The notes under the pieces are model-generated. The model worked only from the letters and a program-made list of their open reading frames with translations. It did no database searches and was not told where the DNA came from. Below, in pieces: positions 17,056 to 25,462 of a stretch of 64,000 nucleotides of DNA. The stretch is from the NCBI GenBank assembly GCA_963842515.1, contig CAWJGO010000002.1, positions 1,674,001 to 1,738,000 on the forward strand, read 5' to 3'. A program made the translations under genes and the position numbers. Within the stretch, counting starts at the first letter, position 1. Every line of letters begins with the position of its first letter. This stretch comes from CADEED01 sp963842515 (lineage in GTDB: Bacteria > Pseudomonadota > Gammaproteobacteria > Steroidobacterales > Steroidobacteraceae).

Positions 17056-18546
17056 TCAACCGGTTGCACAATATTTTTCCAGCGCCATTTCATGCGCGGG
17101 CAACGCATCGGCGTACTCGTTCATCGCCCGGCGCAGCAATTCCAGTTTCGTTTCGATTTCGGGCACTGGTACCGCCGCGATCACAGGGTCGACTGCCCGC
17201 GGAATCACCCCCTGCCCGAGCATGACGGCGACCCAGCTCGCGTGTGGAAAGAGCTCGCCCTCATGGCGCAGAAAGCGCCCTCCTTCGAAGAACAGCGCCA
17301 GCCGTCGCTGCAAAGTCTCGGGGATGACCATGTTTGCGCAATGGCGCCAGAACGGCTCGTCGCGCTCATTGGCGTAGTAGTGCAGAACGAGAAGATCCCG
17401 CACCTGCTCGAAATCCTTCTGCATCCAGCGGTTGTATTCGTCGCGGAAGATGGGCGGCTGTGAAGCGTCGGGGAACAGCGCGATGAAGCGGCTGATGCCC
17501 TGCCGGATGAGATAGAGCGACGTCGATTCCAAGGGCTCGAGAAACCCTGCCGCGAGGCCGATGGCGACGCAGTTCTTTTCCCAGAACTTGCGGCGGTGGC
17601 CGGTGGCAAATCGAATGAGGCGCGGCGCGCCCATGACCGGGCCGTCGAGATTGCCGATCAGCATCGAAGTAGCCTCGTCCTCGCTCATGAACTCGCTGCA
17701 GAAGATGTGTCCGTTACCCGTGCGTTGCCGCGTCGGTATTTTCCATTGCCACCCGGCCGGCCTTGCGGTGGACCGCGTGAAAGGATTCGGTGGACCGTCG
17801 TGCTCACATGCCACCGCGAGTGCGCCATCGCATGGCAGCCAGTGACGCCAATCTACCCAGGGAACTCCGAGCGTCTTGTCCAGGAGCAGCGATCTGAAGC
17901 CCGTGCAATCGAAGAAGAAGTCCCCCGGAATGGTCTGCCCGCTAGTTAGACGCACGCCGGTCAGATTGCCACTCTCAGGCTCACGCAGCACTTCGCTGAC
18001 CTTGCCTTCGACACGTTGCACGCCGCGCTTGCCGGCGTACTGGCGCAGGAAGCGGGCGTAGAGCGCCGCGTCGAAGTGATAGGCGTAGCGCAGGTAGGAA
18101 GCTGGCGCGCCGGCAACGCTCAGGTCTGGAAAAGCGAATTTTTTCTTACGGGCAACGATTTCCGTCAGGCAATAGTCGCCGATGGCGTGCGGATGCCCAT
18201 TGGCGCGGCAGCGCAGCCAGTACTGGTGGAAGTCGACGCCATCGATGTCGACGCCATGAAATCCAAACGGGTGGAAATAACGCGCCCCCTTGCGCGACCA
18301 GTCCACGAATTCGATACCCAGCTTGAAGGTCGCCTGGGTGGCACGCATCAGATCCGCTTCCGCGATCCCGAGGAAGAGATTGAATTGCAGCATGTCCGGT
18401 ATCGTCGCTTCGCCGACACCGATGATGCCGATCTCGTCCGATTCGACCAGTGTCAACGATACGTCGTTCGGCCTCAGCAGTTTCGAAAGCGCCGCGGCCG
18501 TCATCCATCCGGCGGCCCCGCCACCGACGATCACGATCTGCTTCAA
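17056..18546 (-). CDS. FAD-dependent tryptophan-halogenase-like protein (class A)
   Basis: A 496-residue flavoprotein monooxygenase of the tryptophan-halogenase family. It shows the FAD motif VIVGGGAAGWMTAAAL (5-20), GVGEATIP (43-50), a Lys at 75 in TFKLGIEFVDW equivalent to the catalytic Lys of PrnA, the family signature WQWKIP (266-271) and EPLESTS with Glu340. Known members chlorinate tryptophan; the TBDR-linked group has no proven substrate. The listed start is TTG with AGGAG 16 nt upstream, so the true start may differ by a few codons. It lies 83 bp downstream of a TBDR with a hairpin between them. Confidence 0.85.
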   Translation of the reverse strand: MKQIVIVGGGAAGWMTAAALSKLLRPNDVSLTLVESDEIGIIGVGEATIPDMLQFNLFLGIAEADLMRATQATFKLGIEFVDWSRKGARYFHPFGFHGVDIDGVDFHQYWLRCRANGHPHAIGDYCLTEIVARKKKFAFPDLSVAGAPASYLRYAYHFDAALYARFLRQYAGKRGVQRVEGKVSEVLREPESGNLTGVRLTSGQTIPGDFFFDCTGFRSLLLDKTLGVPWVDWRHWLPCDGALAVACEHDGPPNPFTRSTARPAGWQWKIPTRQRTGNGHIFCSEFMSEDEATSMLIGNLDGPVMGAPRLIRFATGHRRKFWEKNCVAIGLAAGFLEPLESTSLYLIRQGISRFIALFPDASQPPIFRDEYNRWMQKDFEQVRDLLVLHYYANERDEPFWRHCANMVIPETLQRRLALFFEGGRFLRHEGELFPHASWVAVMLGQGVIPRAVDPVIAAVPVPEIETKLELLRRAMNEYADALPAHEMALEKYCATG

Positions 18547-18582
18547 CGTGCTGATAGCTGGGCTCCTGTGAGGCTCGAAAGA

Positions 18583-18612
18583 GTCCGCTCCGCGTAACAG
18601 CGCGGAGCGGAC
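18583..18612 (-). terminator. Hairpin in TBDR-halogenase junction 1
   Basis: GTCCGCTCCGCG (18583-18594) and CGCGGAGCGGAC (18601-18612) form a perfect 12-bp stem with a 6-nt loop. On the minus strand it is followed by TCTTTC. It begins 18 bp after the TBDR stop and may attenuate transcription or protect the TBDR mRNA 3' end. Confidence 0.6.
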
Positions 18613-18629
18613 CTTTTACAGGGAACCGA

Positions 18630-21600
18630 TCAGAAGTTCGTGCGCACTCCGAGGGTGATGAGACGACCGACAGGGTTGGCGGAGTAGTTGTCGTATCCCC
18701 ACGCACCACCCATGAAGCCGCCCAGATTTCCGTTGAAGAAGGACGGTTCCTCATCGGCAATATTGCGGACGTCCAGCGACAGGCTCATGTCTTCGATGAT
18801 CCCGCCGAGTTCCAGGCGGTATGACAGGTGCAGATCGAACGTGTTGGTGGCATCGACCTTGTCGCCGCCGCCATTCGGATTGCCACTGGCATCCCGGGTC
18901 AGCGGGATGATGGTGCTGCCACTCCAGTTGTTGTAGCTGCCAATGTGGTTCCAGTACACGTCCGCGGACAGCTTGCCGATGTCCACGCCGCCGTAGGCAC
19001 GGCCCTTGAACTGAACCGATGAGAACACGCCGTTGAAGCCCGACGTGTTGAGCACCGAGAACACCGGATTCGCACCGAAGTTCTGATCGTACTTGGTGAA
19101 GTGCGTGCCGTTCGCGCCGAACCGAGCTTTCACCTTGTCGCTCATATCGAAGGTGTAGTCGATCTGCGCGTCGATGCCTGCGATGGACAGATTGAGCCAG
19201 TTGCGGGCGTTCTGATCGATCAGGTAGTACACCGTCGGCGGGATCGACCCGCCGATGGTGGCGCCGTTGGCTACGTTGGCGAATTCCAGAATCTGCGCCT
19301 GCGTGCAACCCGTGGGGCAGATCGTGAGCAGATCAGACCCCGTGGCCACGATCGACGCGGGCGTCGGTGAGTTGACGCCACCGATGAAGTCGTTCTCCCA
19401 GTACGTCACCGCGGCCCTGAAGCCCGACAGCCATTCTGGCGCAAGGTCGAAACCGATCGAAAAGCTTTCGCCGAATTGCGGTCCCATCTGCGAGAACCCG
19501 CCACCGAGCTGCCGGCGCATGGCCGTGCCGTTCTGGCCGATGGTGCACTCGACCGCGGCCGTGGTGCAGGGGGTGGCAGTGTTGGGTACCACGGCTCCCG
19601 GCACGTTGACGACTTCAGGATAGTGAACGACCGGAACGTTGAGCGTACCGGTGCCACCGACGCTGCCCGATGCGTACAGGTAACCCTGCGAGGCGTCACC
19701 GATGACGGCGATGGGCGGTGCCACGAACGACTCGGCGTAGTTGGCACGGATGCGGAAACCTTCCGTGAGATTCCAGTTGATGCCGTACTTCGGATTGGTG
19801 GTATCGCCCACGTCCGAGAAGTCGTCGTAGCGCACGGCCAGACTTAGGTCGATCTTGTGCAGCAACGGAATATCCATGTCTTCCGAGACCAGAGGAACGG
19901 CGACCTCGGCGAATGCCGACACGATGTCACGATCGAAGTTGAACACACGGTAGCCGGAACCTTGTGTGGTCTGGCCCGTGTTGTTGCCGCCGCTCAGCTT
20001 GAACTGCTGCTCCTGCCACATGTGCTCGCCGCCAAAGGCGATCTTCAGAGGTCCTGCGGGCATTTCAAACAGGTCGCCCTGGATGACCGCGCGGAACTGG
20101 TTGAAGGTGTTGTAGTTGTTGTTCTGCGTGTTGTTGGTGTAGAGCGATTCCATCACCAGCGGATTGGTGCGGTTCGCACCGGGCGCGGTCCACACATCGA
20201 GCGCGTTGGCGGTGGTCAGCGGCAGCTGGGTCACGATCACGCTGCGTCCGGGGACACTCGAAGCCGTGGTGCTGCCACCCGACTGCGTCGTTCCATTGAT
20301 TGCCAGCGTAGCGCAGGCGGCGCAGAACTCGTTGAAGCCGTCGCGCGAGGAACGATTCCAGCCAATCGAATCCGCGAGGGTCAGCGACCAGCTGTCGCTG
20401 ATCTGGTAGTCCAGAACCACGTTGGCATAGGTAACGTCCTGCTGCGACTCAATGTTGCCGTACGCGCCGTCCTCCCGGGTGGCCAGCCAGTTGATGATTT
20501 CTACGTTGGCATTGGGCGCGCCTGCCGGAGCCGTGAAGAACGGATTCTGCTGACCCGCGACACCCGCACCGGCACCGTACACGGTCACGTTGTTGAGCTG
20601 CCCCGGACCGTTGTCCTGCTGCGCCAGATTGCGGTTGTAGAGCAGCGAAGCGGACACCGAGAGCTTCTCGGAGAAATCGTTCACCGCCTTGATCATTACG
20701 TTGGCGCGGTACGTCGAGGGAATGAACTGGTTGTAGAGCGAGAGATTGCAGGGGGCATTGAGCGCGGCGTTGTTCGCCACCGGAGTGGTGTCGCCGGGCG
20801 AAAGGAAAATCTGACCGCCGCCGGGCGCCGTGCCGCTGCTCACACCCGTCACGCGGATGGTCGCGGGTTCGCAGGTGAAGCTGTTGGTGTTCGAGCCGCC
20901 ATAAGGGCGATAGTCGCCGCGGCTGGCCCAGTCGCGGTCGGCCACGTTCAGCTCCCCGGCTTGGCTGTACTGAGCGGCCACGTAGACGCCACCGGTTTCC
21001 CAGGTGTTGCCCCAGATGCCGTTCAGATCCCAGGTGTCATAGCTGTCGGCGTTGCCCAATGCCGCATTGAGCTGCAGACCATCGAAGGTCCGCCGCGTGA
21101 TGAAGTTGACGACGCCCGCCACGGCGTCAGAGCCGTATACGGAGGATGCGCCGTCGGCCAGCACGTCGATGCGCTGCATGGCCGAGGTCGGAAGCATGTT
21201 CGGGTCGGTCTGGTTGAACTGTGCGCCGCCGCCAGGCGTGCGCATGCCGTCGATGACGACCAGCGTGGTGTTCGATGACGATCCGCCGAGCTGGTGAATC
21301 TGCGGTGAATAGAACGACCAGAGGTTCTCGCCTTGCGCCAGCGAGCCATTGGTCGACAGCGCCGGAATCGTGTTGACGAGCATCGACAGGTTGGTCGAGG
21401 CGGTTTTTTCGAGTTCGGCGACGCCGACGGTCTGAAGGCTGGAACCGATCGGGACCACGCCCTTGATGCTGGTGCCTGTGACTACGATCTCGTCTTCGAG
21501 CATCTCCGCTTCCGAGCCCGGTTGGCCGGTGGTAGCCGGGTCGGCGTTCTGGGCAAACACACCTATGCTCGCCAGCGACGATGCTGAAATCAGGGCCGCT

Positions 21601-21638
21601 GTCGAAGCCCTCTTGAGACGTTGCGTTCTGATCTTCAT
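18630..21638 (-). CDS. TonB-dependent receptor (locus 1)
   Basis: An outer-membrane receptor of 1002 residues from the ATG at 21638 (GGGGAG upstream). Signal peptide MKIRTQRLKRASTAALISAS through VFAQ; a TonB-box-like DEIVVTG follows around residue 50. The plug carries DGMRTPGGGAQF and YGSDAVAGVVNFITRR; the barrel ends with the aromatic terminus TLGVRTNF. The size suits import of oligosaccharides or other bulky ligands. It is followed by a halogenase-like gene and faces the GH51 arabinofuranosidase across a 380-bp divergent region, which suggests an arabinose-containing ligand (inference). Confidence 0.92.
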   Translation of the reverse strand: MKIRTQRLKRASTAALISASSLASIGVFAQNADPATTGQPGSEAEMLEDEIVVTGTSIKGVVPIGSSLQTVGVAELEKTASTNLSMLVNTIPALSTNGSLAQGENLWSFYSPQIHQLGGSSSNTTLVVIDGMRTPGGGAQFNQTDPNMLPTSAMQRIDVLADGASSVYGSDAVAGVVNFITRRTFDGLQLNAALGNADSYDTWDLNGIWGNTWETGGVYVAAQYSQAGELNVADRDWASRGDYRPYGGSNTNSFTCEPATIRVTGVSSGTAPGGGQIFLSPGDTTPVANNAALNAPCNLSLYNQFIPSTYRANVMIKAVNDFSEKLSVSASLLYNRNLAQQDNGPGQLNNVTVYGAGAGVAGQQNPFFTAPAGAPNANVEIINWLATREDGAYGNIESQQDVTYANVVLDYQISDSWSLTLADSIGWNRSSRDGFNEFCAACATLAINGTTQSGGSTTASSVPGRSVIVTQLPLTTANALDVWTAPGANRTNPLVMESLYTNNTQNNNYNTFNQFRAVIQGDLFEMPAGPLKIAFGGEHMWQEQQFKLSGGNNTGQTTQGSGYRVFNFDRDIVSAFAEVAVPLVSEDMDIPLLHKIDLSLAVRYDDFSDVGDTTNPKYGINWNLTEGFRIRANYAESFVAPPIAVIGDASQGYLYASGSVGGTGTLNVPVVHYPEVVNVPGAVVPNTATPCTTAAVECTIGQNGTAMRRQLGGGFSQMGPQFGESFSIGFDLAPEWLSGFRAAVTYWENDFIGGVNSPTPASIVATGSDLLTICPTGCTQAQILEFANVANGATIGGSIPPTVYYLIDQNARNWLNLSIAGIDAQIDYTFDMSDKVKARFGANGTHFTKYDQNFGANPVFSVLNTSGFNGVFSSVQFKGRAYGGVDIGKLSADVYWNHIGSYNNWSGSTIIPLTRDASGNPNGGGDKVDATNTFDLHLSYRLELGGIIEDMSLSLDVRNIADEEPSFFNGNLGGFMGGAWGYDNYSANPVGRLITLGVRTNF

Positions 21639-22018
21639 TGCTGCTCCCCTCGTTATCGTTGGCAAACGCGGGTGCGTGCACCCGTATCTGTGCTTTTTGA
21701 AAGTAAGAGTTGTTGCCGCCGGCCCACAGCCGCAGCGCCGACTATCGCGTCGGTGACTTCAGTTCTCCCCCTTCGACAGTGGACCAACTTCGCGGTCCTA
21801 ACTATCAATACCCTCGGCAAGTAGGCTCGTTTCGACCCCGGCTGTTGTCAAGCAGTAATCGTGGCCAGTTTCGTTTCCACAGCAATTCCAATGACTTCCG
21901 TCTCTCGTGCAATATACGTTTTGCTATTTATCGATTCGATTAGTGAAAGTCTATTGCCATAGTGAAAGCCCTTTCGGGGTGCTACCTTGCGCAGCCGAAC
22001 CCATTTTGCGGGGACTCC
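21639..22018. promoter_or_regulatory. Divergent intergenic region, TBDR 1 / GH51
   Basis: 380 bp without a gene, feeding the TBDR leftward and the GH51 operon rightward. An inverted repeat GGACC-N8-GGTCC lies at 21781-21798. A perfect minus-strand TTGACA -35 candidate lies near 21845-21850, but no good -10 follows at 16-18 nt. Close to the GH51 start, AGTGAAAG occurs twice (21942-21949 and 21961-21968), the second continuing as GAAAG-N2-CTTTC (21964-21975). These are possible operators; none is proven. Confidence 0.4.
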
Positions 22019-23587
22019 ATGTTCAGAAAAACGCCGGCGCTCGCGAGTGCCACCGCCTGTCTTTTTCTCGCCAGCGCGACCGTTCCGGCCGCCGACGAAC
22101 CCGCCCGGATATCGGTTGACGCCGCGCATCCCGGAGCGACCATCAACCGGCACATCTTTGGCCAGTTCGCCGAACACCTGGGCCGAGGCGTTTACGAGGG
22201 GGTCTGGGTGGGTCCCGACTCCTCGATTCCGAACACGCGCGGCATTCGCAACGACGTAGTCGCCGCGCTCAAGGCCATCAAAGTGCCGAATGTGCGCTGG
22301 CCCGGCGGTTGCTTCGCGGATGAGTACCACTGGCGAAACGGCATTGGTCCGCGTGACCGCCGCCCGGCCACGCTGAATCCCAATTGGGGCGGCGTCATCG
22401 AGCCGAACACCTTCGGGACGCACGAGTTCATGGACTTCGTGCAGCAGATCGGCGCCGACGCCTATCTATCCATAAACGTCGGCTCCGGCACGCCCGCCGA
22501 GGCCGCCGACTGGATGGAGTACCTGACCACTCCGCAGCCGAGCGCCCTGGCCAAGGAACGCGCGGCTAATGGACATCCGGAGCCCTTCGCCATTCCGATG
22601 CTCGGCATCGGCAACGAGGCCTGGGGCTGCGGCGGCTCGATGACGCCCGACTACTACGTGAGCCAGCTGAAGATTTATGCGCGTTATGCGCGCAACTACA
22701 ACGACAAACAGAAGATGCAGCGCATCGCCGTCGGTCCTGACGGTGCGGACACCGGCTACACCAAGGCGGTGATGGAAGCGTGGAAGAACAAGGTCTGGGC
22801 CTGGGACATCGAGGGAATTTCACTGCACTTCTACACGGTCGTGAAGTGGCCACCGGCCTACAAGGCGACGGGCTTCGGCGAAACCGAATACGCCGCTCTA
22901 CTCAATAACACGCGGCGCATGATCGACTTGCTGCGCACGCACAGCGCCATCATGGATCAGTACGACCCGGAGAAGAAGATCGCACTCATCGTCGATGAGT
23001 GGGGTGCATGGCTGGCACCGACGCCGGGCAGTCCTCAGGGCTTCCTCGAGCAGCAAAACAGCCAGCGCGATGCACTCATCGCCGCGCTCAACATCAACAC
23101 TTTTGCGCGCAATGCGGAACGGGTGCGCGGCGCCAACATCGCGCAGATGGTCAACGTCCTGCAGGCCATGATCTTCACCGATAAAGAGAAAATGCTGCTT
23201 ACGCCGACGTATCACGTATTCCGGTTGTACCTCCCCTTTCAGGATGCAACGCTTCTTCCAGTTACGGTGTCGGCTGGGGAGTACCGGCACGGAGACATCA
23301 AGTTGCCGCGCATCGATGCCATCGCCGCGCGCGACGCGCAAGGGAAGACCTGGCTGGCCATTTCAAACCTGGACCCCAACAACACCACGCAGGTCACGCT
23401 CGAGGTGCCCGGGGTGGCATTCAAACGGGCACGCGGCGAAACACTTGCCGCGCCACGGGTAGATAGCGTGAATACCTTCGCGGCGCCAAACACCGTCGCG
23501 CCGAAACCCTTCGTGGTCCAGGCGTCTGGAAAGCAATTGAAGCTGCCGCTCGCGCCCGCCTCCCTTACCGTTATCGTGCTGGAGTAG
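22019..23587 (+). CDS. GH51 alpha-L-arabinofuranosidase (first copy)
   Basis: A 522-residue secreted enzyme with signal peptide MFRKTPALASATACLFLASA. GH51 hallmarks: IFGQFAEHLGRGVYEGVWVGP near the N-terminus, RWPGGCFADEYHW, acid/base Glu200 in GIGNEAWGCGG and nucleophile Glu327 in IVDEWGAW; a C-terminal beta-sandwich follows. It would remove terminal alpha-L-arabinofuranose from arabinan or arabinoxylan. Start at 22019 is preferred over the in-frame ATG at 21962 because it gives a proper signal peptide. It is followed 11 bp later by a GntR regulator, then an esterase and a second GH51. Confidence 0.93.
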   Translation: MFRKTPALASATACLFLASATVPAADEPARISVDAAHPGATINRHIFGQFAEHLGRGVYEGVWVGPDSSIPNTRGIRNDVVAALKAIKVPNVRWPGGCFADEYHWRNGIGPRDRRPATLNPNWGGVIEPNTFGTHEFMDFVQQIGADAYLSINVGSGTPAEAADWMEYLTTPQPSALAKERAANGHPEPFAIPMLGIGNEAWGCGGSMTPDYYVSQLKIYARYARNYNDKQKMQRIAVGPDGADTGYTKAVMEAWKNKVWAWDIEGISLHFYTVVKWPPAYKATGFGETEYAALLNNTRRMIDLLRTHSAIMDQYDPEKKIALIVDEWGAWLAPTPGSPQGFLEQQNSQRDALIAALNINTFARNAERVRGANIAQMVNVLQAMIFTDKEKMLLTPTYHVFRLYLPFQDATLLPVTVSAGEYRHGDIKLPRIDAIAARDAQGKTWLAISNLDPNNTTQVTLEVPGVAFKRARGETLAAPRVDSVNTFAAPNTVAPKPFVVQASGKQLKLPLAPASLTVIVLE

Positions 23588-23598
23588 GCGGGTCTTCG

Positions 23599-24402
23599 AT
23601 GACGTATCCAGCGGCAAAAGTCAGCGAGCTGTCAGAGCCCCCCGCCGTGCACCGACTGCGAGTCCACGGCTCAGTGGCACGTGAGATCGGTATATTGATC
23701 GTGTCGGGACGTCTGCGGCCGGGACACGTGCTGGACGGAGAGATAGAAGCGAGCTCGCGGCGCGGAGTTTCGCGCACGGCTTATCGAGAAGCCATCCGCA
23801 TCCTGAGCGCCAAGGGACTCGTACACAGCCGGCCGCGCACCGGGACGCGAGTTAGCGAGATCTCCGCGTGGCATCTGCTCGATCCCGACGTGCTGGCGTG
23901 GCTGTTCAGCGGCGTGCCGGGGCCGGACGTGCTGCACGGCCTGTTCGAGCTTCGCACCATCGTCGAGCCGGCGGCGGCAGCCCTGGCCGCCACGCGCCGC
24001 AAACAAACGCACCTGACGGACATGCGCCGCGCGCTCGACGCCATGACAATCCACACTTTGCACAAAATGGAAGGACGGGAAGCGGACAAGTCGTTCCACG
24101 CCGCGCTACTGGCGGCCACGGCCAACCCGTTCGTCATCTCGCTCACCAAAGGCGTCACGGCCGCGGTCAACGCCCTGACCGAGTTCAAGCAGCGGCTCGC
24201 GAAAATCGAACGCGATCCGGTACCCGATCACCTGCGCGTTTACGATGCCATCGCGGCGAAGGACGCCGATGGCGCGCGAGATGCGATGATCAAGCTCATT
24301 CGCCTCGCCGTGCTCGACATGCCCGCCAAACAGAGGCCGCGTCCGCCTTCCCATTCGGCGGCTTTCGACGCCGGGAATTTCATATCGATTCAGAAGGGAT
24401 AA
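23599..24402 (+). CDS. GntR/FadR-subfamily (FCD) transcriptional regulator
   Basis: A 267-residue regulator. The winged helix-turn-helix spans about residues 20-90 (VAREIGILIVSGRLRPG, GVSRTAYREAIRILSAKGLV, RPRTGTRV), followed by LLDPDVLAWLFSG and an all-helical FCD effector domain (FELRTIVEPAAAALAA, SFHAALLAATANPF). The LLDPDV junction is typical of regulators of sugar-acid catabolism such as DgoR. It lies inside the GH51-esterase-GH51 operon and so is probably autoregulatory; an arabinose-derived effector is inferred only from context. Confidence 0.9.
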   Translation: MTYPAAKVSELSEPPAVHRLRVHGSVAREIGILIVSGRLRPGHVLDGEIEASSRRGVSRTAYREAIRILSAKGLVHSRPRTGTRVSEISAWHLLDPDVLAWLFSGVPGPDVLHGLFELRTIVEPAAAALAATRRKQTHLTDMRRALDAMTIHTLHKMEGREADKSFHAALLAATANPFVISLTKGVTAAVNALTEFKQRLAKIERDPVPDHLRVYDAIAAKDADGARDAMIKLIRLAVLDMPAKQRPRPPSHSAAFDAGNFISIQKG

Positions 24403-24406
24403 GAGA

Positions 24407-25462
24407 ATGACGAAGCGATCAGCCTCCTTTGCCGCATTGCTGGCAATGGGTTGTCTGTGCGGGCCGGCGTGGGCGCAGATGACCACCGAGATCCCGCCGT
24501 TGGTCACCGGCGCGCGACCCGCAACGCTCGAACGAATCCAGGTCCACGGCCGCGCGCTCGAGGGCAATCTGGAGGGAAATCCGGCCGATCGCGACGTGCT
24601 GGTTGTCCTTCCTCCGGGCTATCTCAAGGAACCCAAACGCCGCTATCCGGTGGTGTATGCACTGCACGGCTATTCGATCGGCGCCCAGCAATGGGCGGGC
24701 GAGATCCACGTTCCGCAGACGATCGAGGGAGCGTTCGCATCGGGATCCCGGGAAATGATCGTCGTGTTGCCGGATTCCAAGACCGTGCACAACGGCTCGA
24801 TGTATTCGAGCTCCATCACCACGGGAGACTTCGAAAATTTCATCGCGCGCGATCTGGTGGCCTACATCGATAGCCATTACCGCACGTTGCCCAGGCGCGA
24901 GAGCCGCGGGCTCGTGGGCCACTCGATGGGTGGCTATGGCACGACGCGCATCGGCATGAAACATGCGGATGTGTTCGGTGCTTTGTACATCATGAGCCCC
25001 TGCTGCCTGTCCGTGCGCGCGGCCCCACCGGCGGAAATCGAGAAGGCACTCGCGCAAGTGAAGACTCCAGCGGATTCGGCGAAGCTTTCCTTCTTCGCCC
25101 GCGCGACCCTGGCAACCGCCGCCGCGTGGTCGCCGAATCCGAACAAGCCGCCGCTGTACCTCGACCTGCCAACCGTGGATGGCGTGCCGCAGCCCGACGT
25201 GCTCGGCAGATGGGCCGCGAACTCGCCGCTGGCTTTCGCCGACCAATACATCGGCAATCTGCGGCGATACGCCGGTATCGCCATCGACGTGGGCGACCAG
25301 GACGGTCTGCGAGCCGATACCGCCAAACTACAGGAAACTCTCCAACGCTACGGCATCGCCAGCACTTTCGAGGAATACAAAGGCACGCACACGAGCGCGA
25401 TCGCTGTCCGGTTCCAGAACTTCGTCATGCCATTCTTCGACAAGCACCTGGGCTTCGAATGA
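24407..25462 (+). CDS. Secreted esterase (esterase-D/feruloyl or acetyl esterase-like)
   Basis: A 351-residue protein with signal peptide ending GPAWAQ. The alpha/beta hydrolase fold shows VVYALHGYSIG (oxyanion), nucleophile GHSMGG (Ser173) and His in YKGTHTSA near the C-terminus. It lacks the N-terminal E-set domain of the esterase at 15752. Between two arabinofuranosidases, it most plausibly deacylates feruloylated or acetylated arabinose side chains. It starts 4 bp after the regulator stop and overlaps the next GH51 by 4 bp (ATGA), indicating one operon. Confidence 0.86.
   Translation: MTKRSASFAALLAMGCLCGPAWAQMTTEIPPLVTGARPATLERIQVHGRALEGNLEGNPADRDVLVVLPPGYLKEPKRRYPVVYALHGYSIGAQQWAGEIHVPQTIEGAFASGSREMIVVLPDSKTVHNGSMYSSSITTGDFENFIARDLVAYIDSHYRTLPRRESRGLVGHSMGGYGTTRIGMKHADVFGALYIMSPCCLSVRAAPPAEIEKALAQVKTPADSAKLSFFARATLATAAAWSPNPNKPPLYLDLPTVDGVPQPDVLGRWAANSPLAFADQYIGNLRRYAGIAIDVGDQDGLRADTAKLQETLQRYGIASTFEEYKGTHTSAIAVRFQNFVMPFFDKHLGFE

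Noticed and set aside
19857..21278. Plus-strand open frame of 473 codons inside TBDR 1
   Set aside because: Antisense to a clear TonB receptor; composition (many Arg, Val, His) is that of a GC-rich shadow frame with no domain.
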